From Chamaea fasciata (Eukaryota; Chordata; Aves; Passeriformes; Sylviidae), in the NCBI GenBank assembly GCA_029207755.1, contig JARCOQ010000007.1, positions 41,001,656-41,065,655 on the forward strand: a stretch of 64,000 bases of DNA. The letters run 5' to 3'. This document shows, piece after piece, positions 1-30,120 of the stretch; within the stretch, counting starts at the first letter, position 1, and each line of letters opens with the position of its first letter. Made by a program: the position numbers and the translations under genes. Below the pieces are notes generated by a model that was not told the origin of the DNA, did not search any database, and saw only the letters and a program-made list of their open reading frames with translations.

Positions 1-1858
1 AACAATAATGTGCTTGACTACTTTTTCCTCTTTAAAATCTGAGAAGAGCTTCACAAATGTAGCAAAGAAAACCCTAGACTCCTTTCTCAAAATATTAACT
101 TCTCATTCTTCAGAAGAAGGATTGAGGAGCTGGAAGCAGAAGGACTGTGGCCAAGAGTACAAAGAACAATCATAGGAAAAGACTGCAAGAGCAGTCCACC
201 TTGCAAATATTAAATCAGCTCTTTTTAATATATATATATTCAGAGATAAAAGGGAAACCAGAAATCGCAGCTCCCTGATGAACGTGAAAAAAACCAGAAG
301 TTTTTGGATTCTATTTTCAATCCAAATGTTTACTGGTTTTTTAAGTGTCTGTTTAGCTGATTATCCTGATTTTGACCACAGTAATATCCTCCTGCCTCAC
401 AAATACTAATTTTCCTCTCTAGCTTTACAGGAAGGTAGGGAAAACATTACATAACTAGGCTGTAGCTAGATCACACCAACAGCAGAGCCAGGCATTAAGC
501 CCAAGGCTTTCAAACTTGGACTTGGAAGATTTAGCTCCAAGACCATCCTTTTTTCTAAGTATAAATTCAAGTAGGTTGCTTGGGCATGCAAATTCTGCCC
601 TAGCTTGCAGCCATCACCTAGATCTCTCAGAAAGTGCTATTTCTTTTTGAATGCAAGAGAGAGGAGGAAGAAAATGATAATCTGGAATCAATGACATCCT
701 ACCCGGATCATAACCATGTGGGATTCTAGCAGAATTTCTGCAAAAGAAGGCTTCAAAACATCCAGGCTGATATTGGGCACTTCAAAAAAAAAAGAGAGAA
801 AAACAGATTGGATGTTTGTATGGTTTACTTTTATTTGCCTTTTTCATAATAAACTAAACTCTCTCCTCCTACAACAAATCTGCTTCCAGAACCTCTTTTT
901 AATTCTCTATGCGATTCATTCATACTCTAAACACAGTAGCTTCCAGTCAGAAGTATCCCCCAGTGAACTTTACAACTGTTGTACTTCTAAATTTCCTCCT
1001 TTCTTTCCAGGAGCAATAGAAATATATAAAAGTCCATGAAATAAATAATTTGTATTTCTGGCTGAAATTAGAGAAATACTCTCCATAGGTTGCTGTTTAT
1101 CTGTAAATGAGACATAAGTATGGGAATGCAAAATGCATTACCACACATGAGAAAATTCTACCAAGTCAACAGCCCAAGATTCCTCTCTTTTGGTTTGTAT
1201 ACAGTTGCTCTCACAGGAGGAAGAACAGTAAGTGTTTTGATAACTCAGAACTCAGCCCAGTCACCCGAAATTCATGGGATAAAAATTGTGTTAAACAACC
1301 TGGGCCAGGTGAGCCTGTGAAACATAGGTAACTCCTGGATGAGGCTGCAAGGTCCACCTGTCATTACTGGCAAACTTAGACCTCTATCACACAGTATTTA
1401 TTTCTTGATGGTACTTCGAAGTCATAATTTTGCACACCCCCAGCAGGAGAAGGAAAAAAATACACCAGAATATACTGGATCCAAGCTTTTTTTAAAAAGC
1501 ATTGAAATAGATACGACATACTCATATCAATGACAATTCTCAATTAAACAACGTTGGAAATAACAGCCTGTACTGGAGTGTTTCATGCTTCTGTAACACA
1601 TTAAAATCTCAAAATCGTCTAAAAAGTCTTTATACTTCCACTACACTTCAAGCATTATCACCAGCTTCTAGTACAAACAGTGAAATAGAAAAGGGCTCTG
1701 AATCCCTGCATATACTCAAGTTTAGCAAGTGTGCACTTAAGCTGGGAAAGAATACATACATTTCAAATGCGGAATGCCAGTTACTGCTGACAGCTCATCC
1801 CTCCCTCTAACAGCATGCCAAGATGCACTCCCAAATGAAAAGGAAATCAATTACTTAC
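1..1858 (-). other. Part of POMT2 intron 14, nothing else seen
   Basis: Sequence beyond the donor of POMT2 exon 14. I looked for the next expected segment of the enzyme on the minus strand and found no matching exon, so the intron extends past the left edge. The stretch is AT-rich, with no recognisable repeat family and no convincing open frame. Confidence 0.6.
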
Positions 1859-19937
<18,079 letters not shown>

Positions 19938-20010
19938 CCGCGGGCATCCGCCGCGCGCTGCACCGCGCCGGGCGCGGCGCATCCTGGGCGCGGAGTGCGG
20001 GCGCGGCGCG

Positions 20011-20034
20011 GGGCACGCCGGGGAATGCAGTCCC
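20011..20034 (-). promoter_or_regulatory. Possible ZNF143-type promoter site
   Basis: On the minus strand GACTGCATTCCCCGGCGTGC resembles the ACTACAATTCCC...TGC element common at bidirectional CpG-island promoters. The match is imperfect and judged by eye. It lies between the POMT2 and GSTZ1 start codons. Confidence 0.35.
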
Positions 20035-20085
20035 GCCTTGCGGTGCCCGGCAGCCGCAGAGCCCTGAGCGGAGGCCGGGACGGCA

Positions 20086-23000
20086 ATGAGCGCTGCCGCC
20101 GCCAAGGTACGCGGCGCTGCCTCCGCGCACTCCCCGCGGGGCGGGAGGGGAGCGAGGGGCGACGGCGGCGCCAGAGCCGGAGGGAGCGGGGCTCGGGGCG
20201 GCGGCTCTCCGCCTTCGGCCTGCGCGGGCCTGGCTCGGTTCGGCGTTGTCGCCGGCTGTGCCTTCTGGTGCCCGGCGGCCTGGCAAGGCCGGCATGGCCG
20301 TTCCCGGGAGAATCGCGCCCCTCGCCTGCACCCGTGTCTCTGTCGCAGTGGAAAGCAAGGAATTTAACCCCACGCTAAGTAAAATGCCTTCGTGTGCTAA
20401 TGCTTTTAGCAGTGGTGCTTGCTTACCATATTTTATTCGGGTGTACTGTTCCCACCGAGTCCTGCTGAAGAGATACTGAGAAGTTAAGAGCAAATCTTTC
20501 TGCTTTACATTTGAACCTAGCAGAGTACAAGCAGTGCCTTTCAGGCACCGTGGTGTCCCCTACGCCGGTCCCCAAGGAGCAGTGTATGTGTGCAGGCTGC
20601 TGGGCTTGACGGGTGTCAGGAAAGGTGAGAGATTAAGCCTTCCCACGTGCATGCCCTGTGTCACCTGGAAAGAGGTGTTGTCCAGAGTAGACCATACTGA
20701 AGAAGAGAGGAAACCTAAGAGGTCAACACACAAGGTTTGAGGCGTTTCTTCTGTCTTTCACAACAGGGACATGCATTTCCCAGATTTTTACTCTGGACTG
20801 GTATTTAAGCCCAAACTTTCCTCAATGATTGCCAGAAAAGAAAACAGAACCAAACTACCAGTACTCTCAGTAGACTTCAAGAAAATCCTGTCCTCCTCCT
20901 ATCATCCCAGCTCCAACTAGTCTAAACTGCAGGTTTTGGGGATTTTATCCCACAGGGTTGTAAATGCAAGAGATTCTTTCCTGAGACTTTACTGGAACAT
21001 GGTCAGCATTTCCTCTGAGGAAGACACAGTGTCACTCTGGGATCTGTCCACTGAGGACAAAACATTTCTGCTGTCTCTAGTCTTTACTTAGGTGATTATT
21101 TTTGCCTGTGATCTGCCCTGCTGCTAGGAGCAGAACAGCATGAACTCAAGACATCTCTCCATTTCCCAGCCTCTGGAGATAGTTTCCAGCTGAACAATGG
21201 GTTGGTTTCCATGTTCTTTTTGGTGAAATCCCCCAGGGTCTTTAAATTATAGAGCAAGGCAATTAGCTTAGCACAGTTTATTCCAAATTGTAGCATAGGC
21301 TGTAAAACCAAAAAAGAACTGCAGAGAGCATGAGGAGAAATGTCTCTGCTGGCTGAGAGGCCAGAGTCCAAAACAGATGTGGTAAAGGACATGACTTTCT
21401 GAGCTAAAAAAATCATTAGCAAGGTCCTCAGGAAAAGCAGGTAAAATTAGTATCTCATGAATGCTCTATGTTTCTCTTTTGAAGCCATAGTTTCTGTTTC
21501 TTTCCCTGAAACTCAGCAGGCTAGACATTTAAAAAAAAACATAGCTGATATTTCTAATGCCCTGAATGAGAAGAGAATTTAAGAAAATCAGTAAATGCTT
21601 TGTCCACTAAAGTGTTACCAGTACCACCATCACTTTCCTCCTCACTTATCAATCTGAGTAATTTAGTGAAAGATACCTCATTTGAAGTTACTTGAGCCAA
21701 TCTAAACTATAAGAGAAGCATGAAGTTTACAAAGAGGACTGGAGGACAGAGATCACCAGTGTCTCTGGTTTTCTGTTGACAGACTATAATTGAGCATATC
21801 TTTGCTTTCTTTAGTCTTACTGCCAGTCTCTGGAATACTTTTTATGCAATTTAGAAGGATAGAGACACAGGGAGATCCATGGCATTCCATGGGATCTGTG
21901 TAATAAAGGGGACGTGGTTACAAGTTTATTTAGAGACGCACATGGGTACCAATTTCTTGTGTGGAAAGAAAAGACTGTGACACAAAAAAAAGCAATCTTT
22001 TGTTTTGGTCTGAGAGCAGAGTAGCAGCTTCTCCCATATCTGCAATGTAGAAAATCCCCTGTGCTGGCCAGTAGTGGTGGGAGGGGGGCTATAGGAGCAC
22101 ACTAAGAAATCTCCCTGCAAAGGCAGCCCATTCCCAGAGCTACCAGTCATTCCCTAGTGAAACAGAAATTCTGCAAGCAGTTTTGGTTTTCTTTTTTTTT
22201 TGTTCTTCAGGGTTAAATTTCTGCATTGGCAACTGGTGACAGCTTGGGAGGCTCTCTAGCTATCTTACTTGTTTCTGGGTGAAAAGCTACAGAAATAAGG
22301 ATGGTTCCCAAATGTGCTTCCAAGCTTAAACGTGGTTAATGGTTTTGATATCAGGGCGGGGAGAGGGTGACTGCAGTGCCTCAGGATTGAATCTGATTGG
22401 CTGGTTTGTGTGTTCTGGGCACAGACTGGGGAGCACAGTCCTTTCCTCATTGGTTTTAGGAAAGAAGCCTTCCCCCATTCCAGTTGAGTTAAAAGGGAAA
22501 ACACAGAGGTTATTTTTATTTCGTGGAGACGACTACACACGCTTACCATGGCATCTGAAAAGGTGAGAGTTTGGACAGGGTGGAAGCATCTGGGAAGGCT
22601 GCCTTAGCATTATAGCTCAGGTAGAGATGAATTGTCTGTCTTCTGGCTTTCATCTCAAACAGCAGAAGCTCTTCTTGTTTGGAAAGAGATCTAGCTTTTC
22701 CCTGCATGACTAGAAAACCTATTTCGTGCCATGCAAATACTCGGTGCAGGTACTTGGCACAATCAGTACAGAAATTGTTTCAGAAATCTAAGATGGGATA
22801 GAAGTTAGCAATATTGGATAGGGACAAAGAGGGAAGATTTATAGGGGATAATTTCAAGGTCATTGTGCATTGCTGGAAACATCAGGTGTAACTGCTATTA
22901 TGAGAGACAGTGATGTTATCTGTATGCCAAAATCAGAAACTTCCAGAAGTAACTTTCAGTTACTTTCAGAAAGAAGCCCTCTCTCCTCCAAACATTGCTC

Positions 23001-26000
23001 TCCCGTCTCAGAGTTTGTGAAATGCCTTCTGCTCATGCGTTCTTCTCCTTACATACAATACTCTGGTGCTCCCAGCACATAACCCTTTTCTCTTTCTCTT
23101 CTCAGCCGATACTTTACAGCTATTTCCGAAGTTCCTGTTCTTGGAGAGTGCGAATCGGTAAGATTTAGAGTTCATCTCTCTTTTTGTGTCTCATATTGCA
23201 GTATCCTCCCCTTCACTAACTCAATTAATCAATCACTTATTAACAGAAAAGTCAATAAACGTGAGCCTGGAACAAAGAGGCATCTCCCCGTGGGGAGGGA
23301 GGGGAAGACTGCAGCTTATTGGGAGCAGGTGGAATAGAGGGGAACAGATAAGAGGGCTTCATGATACTGCCTCAGATTCTGGCCTGCCCAGGTCTTGAGA
23401 GCTAAGCAGGGCTGGGAATGGTCCCTACTTGTACTGAGACAGAAAGGTTTTACAGGTGAGCACATGGTCCCCTGCTCTCTATAAGCCAAATCAGGAAGGG
23501 CTGTGCTGCAAAGAGTTGCAAGGCTTATTTTGAAAAAATGCAGTGGTTTGCCACGACTGATCTTTAGTACTTTGGTCATTCACTTGCCAAAGCACTGTCT
23601 TCTCAGTGGACTCAGGCCACCCTCCTTGAGGGATAGGGTCTTTTTTCAAAGGTAGATGCTAACATTTCCCTGAGCCCATTACCAATGAAACTGGTCCCAG
23701 TGTAGCTGTCTGAAGCTGTACACTCTGCTCTCCCTAGCACTGGCTCTGAAAGGAATTTCCTATGACCTGGTCCCAGTGAACCTCATTAAGGATGGAGGAC
23801 AGCAGGTAAGGATAAAAATACCATTGCTCTCTCCAGGGGTACTGAACTTGGGGATCCATTAGGAGACTTGGGATTAGCACTAGAAAGTTCACAGGCAAAG
23901 TTACTGAATTCCTCACCACTTCTCTGTAACTAACAGTTGCTTTCAGCCAGTATTCCCTGGCGTGAGACAGGAGGAGAATATGACTGCAGGAGAATAGAGG
24001 CTTTTTCCTCTCTCAGACATTTGTGACTGAATCCATAAGGCTGAAGATCTTTTGTTTACCATCATACAACTGAAATACATCAGGAGCACAGACTTCAGAG
24101 GAGCTGCCCTGCACTTTAAACAGACTCAACTTCATTCAATTAGCACCAGAAAATGCATGGAGGTGGGGATAGGGGGTGTCCAAAAGATGCTAAATGATAT
24201 GGCAGGGGGCTGCAAAGGGCCTGCAAAAGGAAGAGATGGGTTGCCAGAAGAGATCTTCACTGAGACCTTACTTGGGAGTCCATAGGAGGGAGTTGTGCAC
24301 CTTGTACCACTGGCTCAATGGGCTGGCATGGGCTAAGGCAGAGTTGGACAACTGGGACAGAAATGTGGCACTGATGCAGTACCACCCATTCTGGGTATTG
24401 CAGTGGTGCCTTACCAGGAGATAAAGCAGTCTGGCCCTGGATGCAGTGATCCATGAGCCCCAGTGAGAGCTTGCTGTAGGCTAATAGTACAGCATAATTT
24501 ACTGCAAATACTAGTATTAAGGTAGAGAGAAAAAAAGAGGTAGGAAAAAAATTTGGTAACTGGGTTCTGGGAGAAGAAAACGAGGAAGAAAAATTTCTTA
24601 CTGCTGTAATCACAGGTTTGTTTCCACAGTTTTCTGCTGAATTCAAGGCACTGAATCCAATGCAGCAAGTCCCAGCCTTGCAAATTGATGGCATCACCCT
24701 TTCTCAGTCGGTGAGTTATCAGCCACATCCCTGTTAACCTTTCACCCAGCCTGCTGCCCAGTCTGGACGGGATGGCTTTGTCCCCTCTTTTTCCCCAGAG
24801 CTCTCATCTATACACTGGAAAAGCAATGGCATTTATGATCTCACTTGGAAACAGAAATAGCATAGTCCCTGATGGGAAACTACTCAAGGATTTGAGTTCA
24901 AATCTGCTTTGGTTCATAACTCCACCCTTCACTAAGCAGTTTGTAGTCTGACTTCAATGGCTGTTTCATGGTTTGCCTGAAATTACAGCTGGACCAAATG
25001 ACAAGAAGATCACAGGCAGATGTCAGAGGGGTTATTCTGTTCCTTGGGTTGGTAACAAACTGCCTTCAAAAACTGTTATGCTCTCTTGGATCAGCTCCCC
25101 TTTCCCAGGTGTCCAGGATGTGAAGTTTTCCTTGGCGCTCCAATAACCTCCCATTATCTCTTTGTTCATTACAGCTAGCTATAATTAATTACCTAGAAGA
25201 GACACGTCCTAACCCCAGGCTCCTGCCCCAAGATCCAAAGAAGAGAGCCCAAGTCAGAATGATCGCTGATCACATTGCCTCTGGCATTCAACCACTCCAG
25301 GTACTGCCTTGTCACATCCATGCAAATGAGAAAATCAGAAAGGATTTCTCTCTCTGAAATTCTGTCTCCTTAAATTGTTGCCAGCCAACTGGGTGGCAGA
25401 ACTTCATATTGGTGTGCTAGTAGATAAAATCGGCTTAACCTCTGCCTGATCTGCCAATGGCAACGATACGATATTTTCAACACAGAAAATCCTATAGCAT
25501 CCCAGGGTTCTTTCCAGAAAAAGCTGAATCCATATGGTTTTACTGCTGAGTCTAGGACACATTAGGAAGAAGAGAATTGAGCAGCCCAAAGGGAAGAAGC
25601 AAAGGGATACCCTGGCAACTGTTACAGAAGGGTAGTGCCAAGAGAAAGATGCCGCAGGGTGTGTGATTTGGTGCAGGTGAGGTCAGGACTGACCCAACCA
25701 ACTGAACTCAGGCCAGGGGTTCAGCCTTGGCAACTCCTCATCTCCCGTCTCCTCCACTGGATGACACAGTGGGTAAGATCCTGCCAGCAGTAGTCATCTA
25801 ACCTAGAGATTGCTTTGCCTTCACAGAACCTGAGTATCCTGAAGCATATGGGGGAGAAAAAAATGGAATGGGCTCAGAACTGTATCGCATCGGGCTTTCA
25901 AGGTACATCCCACATCCAAAATGATCAGTATTTTGGCTGACCTTACAAAATGCTGCACTGCTGGCATTCTACTTGCCTTTTCAAGTAGAACCACAGATAT

Positions 26001-28947
26001 TCCTAGGCTGGTGTTCTGGGGTCCTACTTGCTGGCAGAGACAGTGCTCTTCCACAGTTTCTTGTCCAGGACTGGTAGCTCCCCAGGATCTCAGAGGAAAG
26101 ATGTGCACAGAACACTTCCACTGGTGCACACGGAAGAGGGGAAGCCTGGTGCCATCCTGCACACTGCAGCAGTTTATTCATTCTGAAGCACAAGCACTTC
26201 TAAGGTTCTACATACGTATACAGATAGAGATATATAGATATGCTTTTGTAAACAGACATCTAATGGCAAACTCCCACATAGTGTAGCAAGTAGCAGAGGA
26301 TTTCTTTGCCTCTTTAAGAGAAATAAAGTGCTTTTGGTTCCTTCAAAATCCTTTCCCCCATATGCTGCAGTGACAGGCCCATCTTCACTTCTGACAGACA
26401 CCAACTGACTGAACCTTTGCATTTTTCCCCTCCCCAGTCAAGTATTTCTACATTATCCTTGTAGTATTTCAAATGCATTGTCTGAAGCAGCTGAAATCAC
26501 CCCGGGCCCAAAAAAGCTGAAGGACCCTAAAGACTCCCATAACTATAGCAAGATTTTTGTTCCTTTTAGTTTCTGTCTCAAAATGCTCCTTTTTCATATT
26601 CTGCTTGGGGTTAAGATGCCCTTGTACGTAATTCCCAGTCTAGAAAGTGTTTGGTGTCCCTGTCAATTGACTTTCCAATGCCTCATTCCAGTGTACCATC
26701 TCTCTTGACAGCACTGGAGCAGATTCTGCAGCACACTGCTGGACGCTACTGTGTGGGGGATGAAGTAAGTATCTGAGAGAGCCCTGTGTGCTATTGCAGA
26801 ACTGAAAATCCCCGTATCTTCTCCTAAAATAGGAAAGAAAATTAGTTGAGGAAACAAGAGCACAGCCCCATCCAGTGCCTAGAATTACATGCAGTGTCTT
26901 CATAACAAAAAACAGCTGCACGGATCCTACTTGGGCCATTACTGACTGGCAGAGAGTTACAGAGATATTTATTTGTCCCTGCCTCTAACTTGCTGTTGGC
27001 CAGATTCTGCAGCTGTATCTAGGATCTGGCTGCTACTAGAGGATGTGGAAAAAGATGATACATCATTTCATCTTTATGGGATATGGACTTCAGCATGTCC
27101 TGTCAGAAGGGCAAAGCTTGGCTCAAGAAACATGGGTTCAGTTCTTAGCGCTGTTCTATGAAACCTTTAACCACCTTGTATTTTTCTGCTCTGGTCATCC
27201 AGTTTTAATATGGACAGATTTCACAGAGCTCACATAAAGGCTGTTCTGACCCTTACCAAACTAGAGGCAGCTCAGGGCCTTTTCCATGTATTAGTTCTGC
27301 TGCCAGACAAAAGATTTTTCTAAGGCTTTTATAGGAAAGAAGGAAAGCTCCTGCATTATCCTGGGATGCAGAGGGTTGTCTATTAGCAGTCTTATGGAGC
27401 CCTTGGTAGGCAAAGGCTACTTACAAGATCTAATGTTGGAGAATAACGTGTGCTCTGAGAGGCACCCAGGGCTTTGTGACCTGGGGAGCAGGATGGTGCC
27501 AGCTGCCTCTGTCTGTGTAGACAGGCCGCCAGCAGCACTGTCCTTGAGTCTTCCATTCAGATTGCAAGTCTCTGGGCCTGTGGACAGAGGCCCTATCACA
27601 TACCAAGTCTTGACATTGGCAGGACCTGCTTGATAGTCTCGCAGTGCAAACAAGGAAAATTTACTTAACTTTTTCCAGCCATGCAAACACCCCTCTCCCT
27701 TCATCACCTCCCTCTGCAGCTTGCCAGCAAACCTGTTTGCTCAGAGGCAGTTGCCATAGAAGCACAGTGTCCTTGAGGTCACAATGATCAGCTGGTAAAT
27801 ATAAAGCTCCCTAAAAGCTGATGGTTTCTACTAGTGACTGCCATGAAGTTATTTTTCTTGTATTGCTACTGTATTATTAATGCTGAAGTAAAGAAATAGA
27901 TCATCATGACAACTCCTCTGTACTGGCTGATAAAATAATTTCTGTACTGGTCTCAAAGCCTGCCACCACTGGAAGTGTGAGGGGACAGGCTCTGAGTTAC
28001 TCTAACCCCTTTCCTCTGCTATATTTGCAGGTTTCCATGGCTGATCTGTGTTTAGTGCCTCAAGTTGCCAATGCTGAAAGGTAATTAAGGCTAAGCTTGA
28101 GATACTCTTCAACACACCTATTTATGCTGGGCTATCAGAGCTTACCTTCTGCTGTTCCTTGTGCCTGTTAGAAAGTATCCCTCCTGCCTGCCCTATCCAC
28201 TTACGTTTTTTCTCTTCACAAATTTTCCTATTTCATAAATACTGTGTCGTTTGGAAGTCAGGAGTTGTGGTATCCTCTTAGAGGCCTGGGGAAACCTGAT
28301 CTGTGACCTTAGAAAAGCTGAGGTTGCCCACACTCCATGATCCTGGTCCCTGTTTGCTCTATTTTTACACTGCACACAGGAGGAAAAGATTAATCAGACT
28401 TTCTTTGTTTAAAGCCTTAAACCCATACGAGTAGTGGCTGCATGATTCCCAGGAAAAGCAGTGTCTTCTTACCTTGTGCTGCACATTAAATAAAAATCTG
28501 GTGAAGATCACACAATTACAGAATCACTGGGGTTGGAAGGAAATTCTGGAGGTCATCCAGTCCAATTTCCCTGGTAGAGGAAGTGGCACAGGATTGCATC
28601 CAGCTGAGTTTTGAGTATCTCTAGAGAAGGAGACTTAACAACCTCTCCAGGCTGTCAAGCATTTGTTTTTAAACCTACAAGGATGAACCTTTTCTGTTAG
28701 TGTAAATGCCTGTGAGATTCTCCCATACTAGGCAGTCCTGTCACACTGCTCTGCACTTCTGCTCACTCCTGCACTGGCTCTCCAATTCATAATACTTCAC
28801 TCATTCTTTTCCTTTTACAGATTCAAAGTGGACATAAGACCATATCCCACAATAACGAGAATAAATAAAGCTCTCTTGGAGTTAGAGGCCTTCAAAATAA
28901 GCCACCCATCCCGGCAGCCAGATACCCCTGCAGAGCTGAGAGCTTGA
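20086..28947 (+). CDS. GSTZ1: GSTZ1, glutathione S-transferase zeta 1 / maleylacetoacetate isomerase
   Basis: A cytosolic/mitochondrial enzyme that uses glutathione to isomerise maleylacetoacetate to fumarylacetoacetate in tyrosine breakdown; it also handles alpha-halo acids. Nine exons: 20086-20106, 23106-23157, 23738-23805, 24630-24710, 25175-25300, 25827-25902, 26712-26764, 28031-28080, 28821-28947. Phases agree and the protein is 217 residues (human 216). The zeta-class active-site motif [10 protein letters not shown] is at residues 16-25, with the catalytic Ser/Cys intact. The thioredoxin-like half is followed by the helical half with [19 protein letters not shown] and the C-terminus ending AELRA. 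Exon 1 codes only MSAAAAK; the start was chosen because the codon ends at a good GTACGC donor and the length matches the family. It shares a promoter island with POMT2 and converges with the kelch gene at its 3' end. Confidence 0.97.
23360..23447 (+). repeat. 5S rRNA-like sequence (SINE3-type element or 5S pseudogene)
   Basis: The stretch contains GAGAGCTAAGCAGGGCTGGG followed by TGGT, CTACTTG and TGAGAC in the order and approximate spacing of the 5S rRNA internal promoter region (…GCTAAGCAGGG…CTGGTTAGTACTTGG…GGAGACC). The upstream part aligns only loosely with the 5S 5' half. It sits in GSTZ1 intron 2. A 5S-headed SINE such as AmnSINE/SINE3 fits better than a plain 5S pseudogene, but I cannot see a clear SINE body or tail. 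Confidence 0.55.
28513..28660 (-). mobile_element. CR1 LINE fragment (3' end)
   Basis: ACAGAATCACTGGGGTTGGA and GGTCATCCAGTCCAA are the reverse complement of the CR1 3' terminus, so the element reads on the minus strand with its 3' end near 28513. It is truncated and lies in GSTZ1 intron 8. Confidence 0.85.
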
Positions 28948-29743
28948 AGCCTTTCTACTCATTAAATCTAGAAAGCTGGTGTGATAAAGAAGACAACACC
29001 TACAGTATGAGTAGGACTTCAGTGCCAGTAGGAGTCCCTAGTACTACTGTTTCCCTTTCACCTGGGGGGATAGGACAGAGGATCTGGTAATAGTGTGGAT
29101 GATTTACTATGCGTGTGCTGGAACACCTGCAGCTATTAATTTTTTCTATGCAGTGTATCCCCATGAAGCAGATTAAAGCAGAAGTATCCATAATGATCAG
29201 AAGTTCCCTCTGTATGGCTTTGGGTTGGGGAATGCGGTCACAAACAACTGTGAGTCATTGAGCCAATTCTGTATTCCCCACGGGGGCTACTTCTTTCTAC
29301 CATCTGCAGAAAGAGCATCAGGAAATCAGTGTACAGTGTGTTTATCCTTGGAGCTGCCTCAGAGCTACAGCACAGTCATCAGTCCATGGATATAAACAAT
29401 AAGATCTAGTCTCTGATGGAAGATAGTTTAACCCATGTTGGGGTCTTGAAAGAGCCAAGTCAGCAACTCTGTCACCCCTTGCAATAACGAGCAGTTGCAC
29501 AGAATTTATAAAAGGTCTGCCTAGAGCAAAGCTAGGTGATTGTGCCATAGACAGCAAGGCACAACCAGCTCTCTCCCCTACGCTGAAAATTATGTTCTCT
29601 TCTTTTTCCCATCCTCAGATACTGTTCTAGGTGTTTCCCTAGCCTTCAGCTGCAGATTGTTGCCCAAGGGAATCCTACCCCAGATTGCCTCCAAATGAGA
29701 ATCACGCCTGTACTTTTACTGTGAGGACTTTCCAAATAGCAGC

Positions 29744-29749
29744 AATAAA
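29744..29749 (+). terminator. GSTZ1: GSTZ1 polyadenylation signal (candidate)
   Basis: AATAAA about 800 bases after the GSTZ1 stop codon, before the convergent neighbour. An unseen earlier variant signal could also be used. Confidence 0.55.
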
Positions 29750-30050
29750 TACCATTCCACTCATCCCAAATGAAACCAAACACCTAAGTCACCTTCAAAG
29801 CTGAAACCACCCTGGGAATTCCAGCTAAAACCTGTAGGGCAAAAAAAGGAACCTGTAACCTTATGTCTGTTCTTGTGCAGACTCAGCTCAGATCCCACTG
29901 ACTGTTTTGGCACCTGAGCCCAGATACTGTGTATCAGGTGCCCTAGAAAAACGATACCCATGGCCTTCAGACTACAAATGCACAATCTCTTGTACCAAGG
30001 TGGCAATCACCTGCATTCAGATACCTGGACTGCCATGTTGCTTGGACTCA

Positions 30051-30056
30051 TTTATT
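30051..30056 (-). terminator. Kelch gene polyadenylation signal (candidate)
   Basis: AATAAA on the minus strand, 65 bases past the stop codon of the kelch gene. It implies a very short 3' UTR. Confidence 0.55.
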
Positions 30057-30120
30057 GCCATCCATATCTGTATTCAGGCTGAAGTGCTTTACTGTTCAGG
30101 CTCATTCTGAGAATCGTGCA

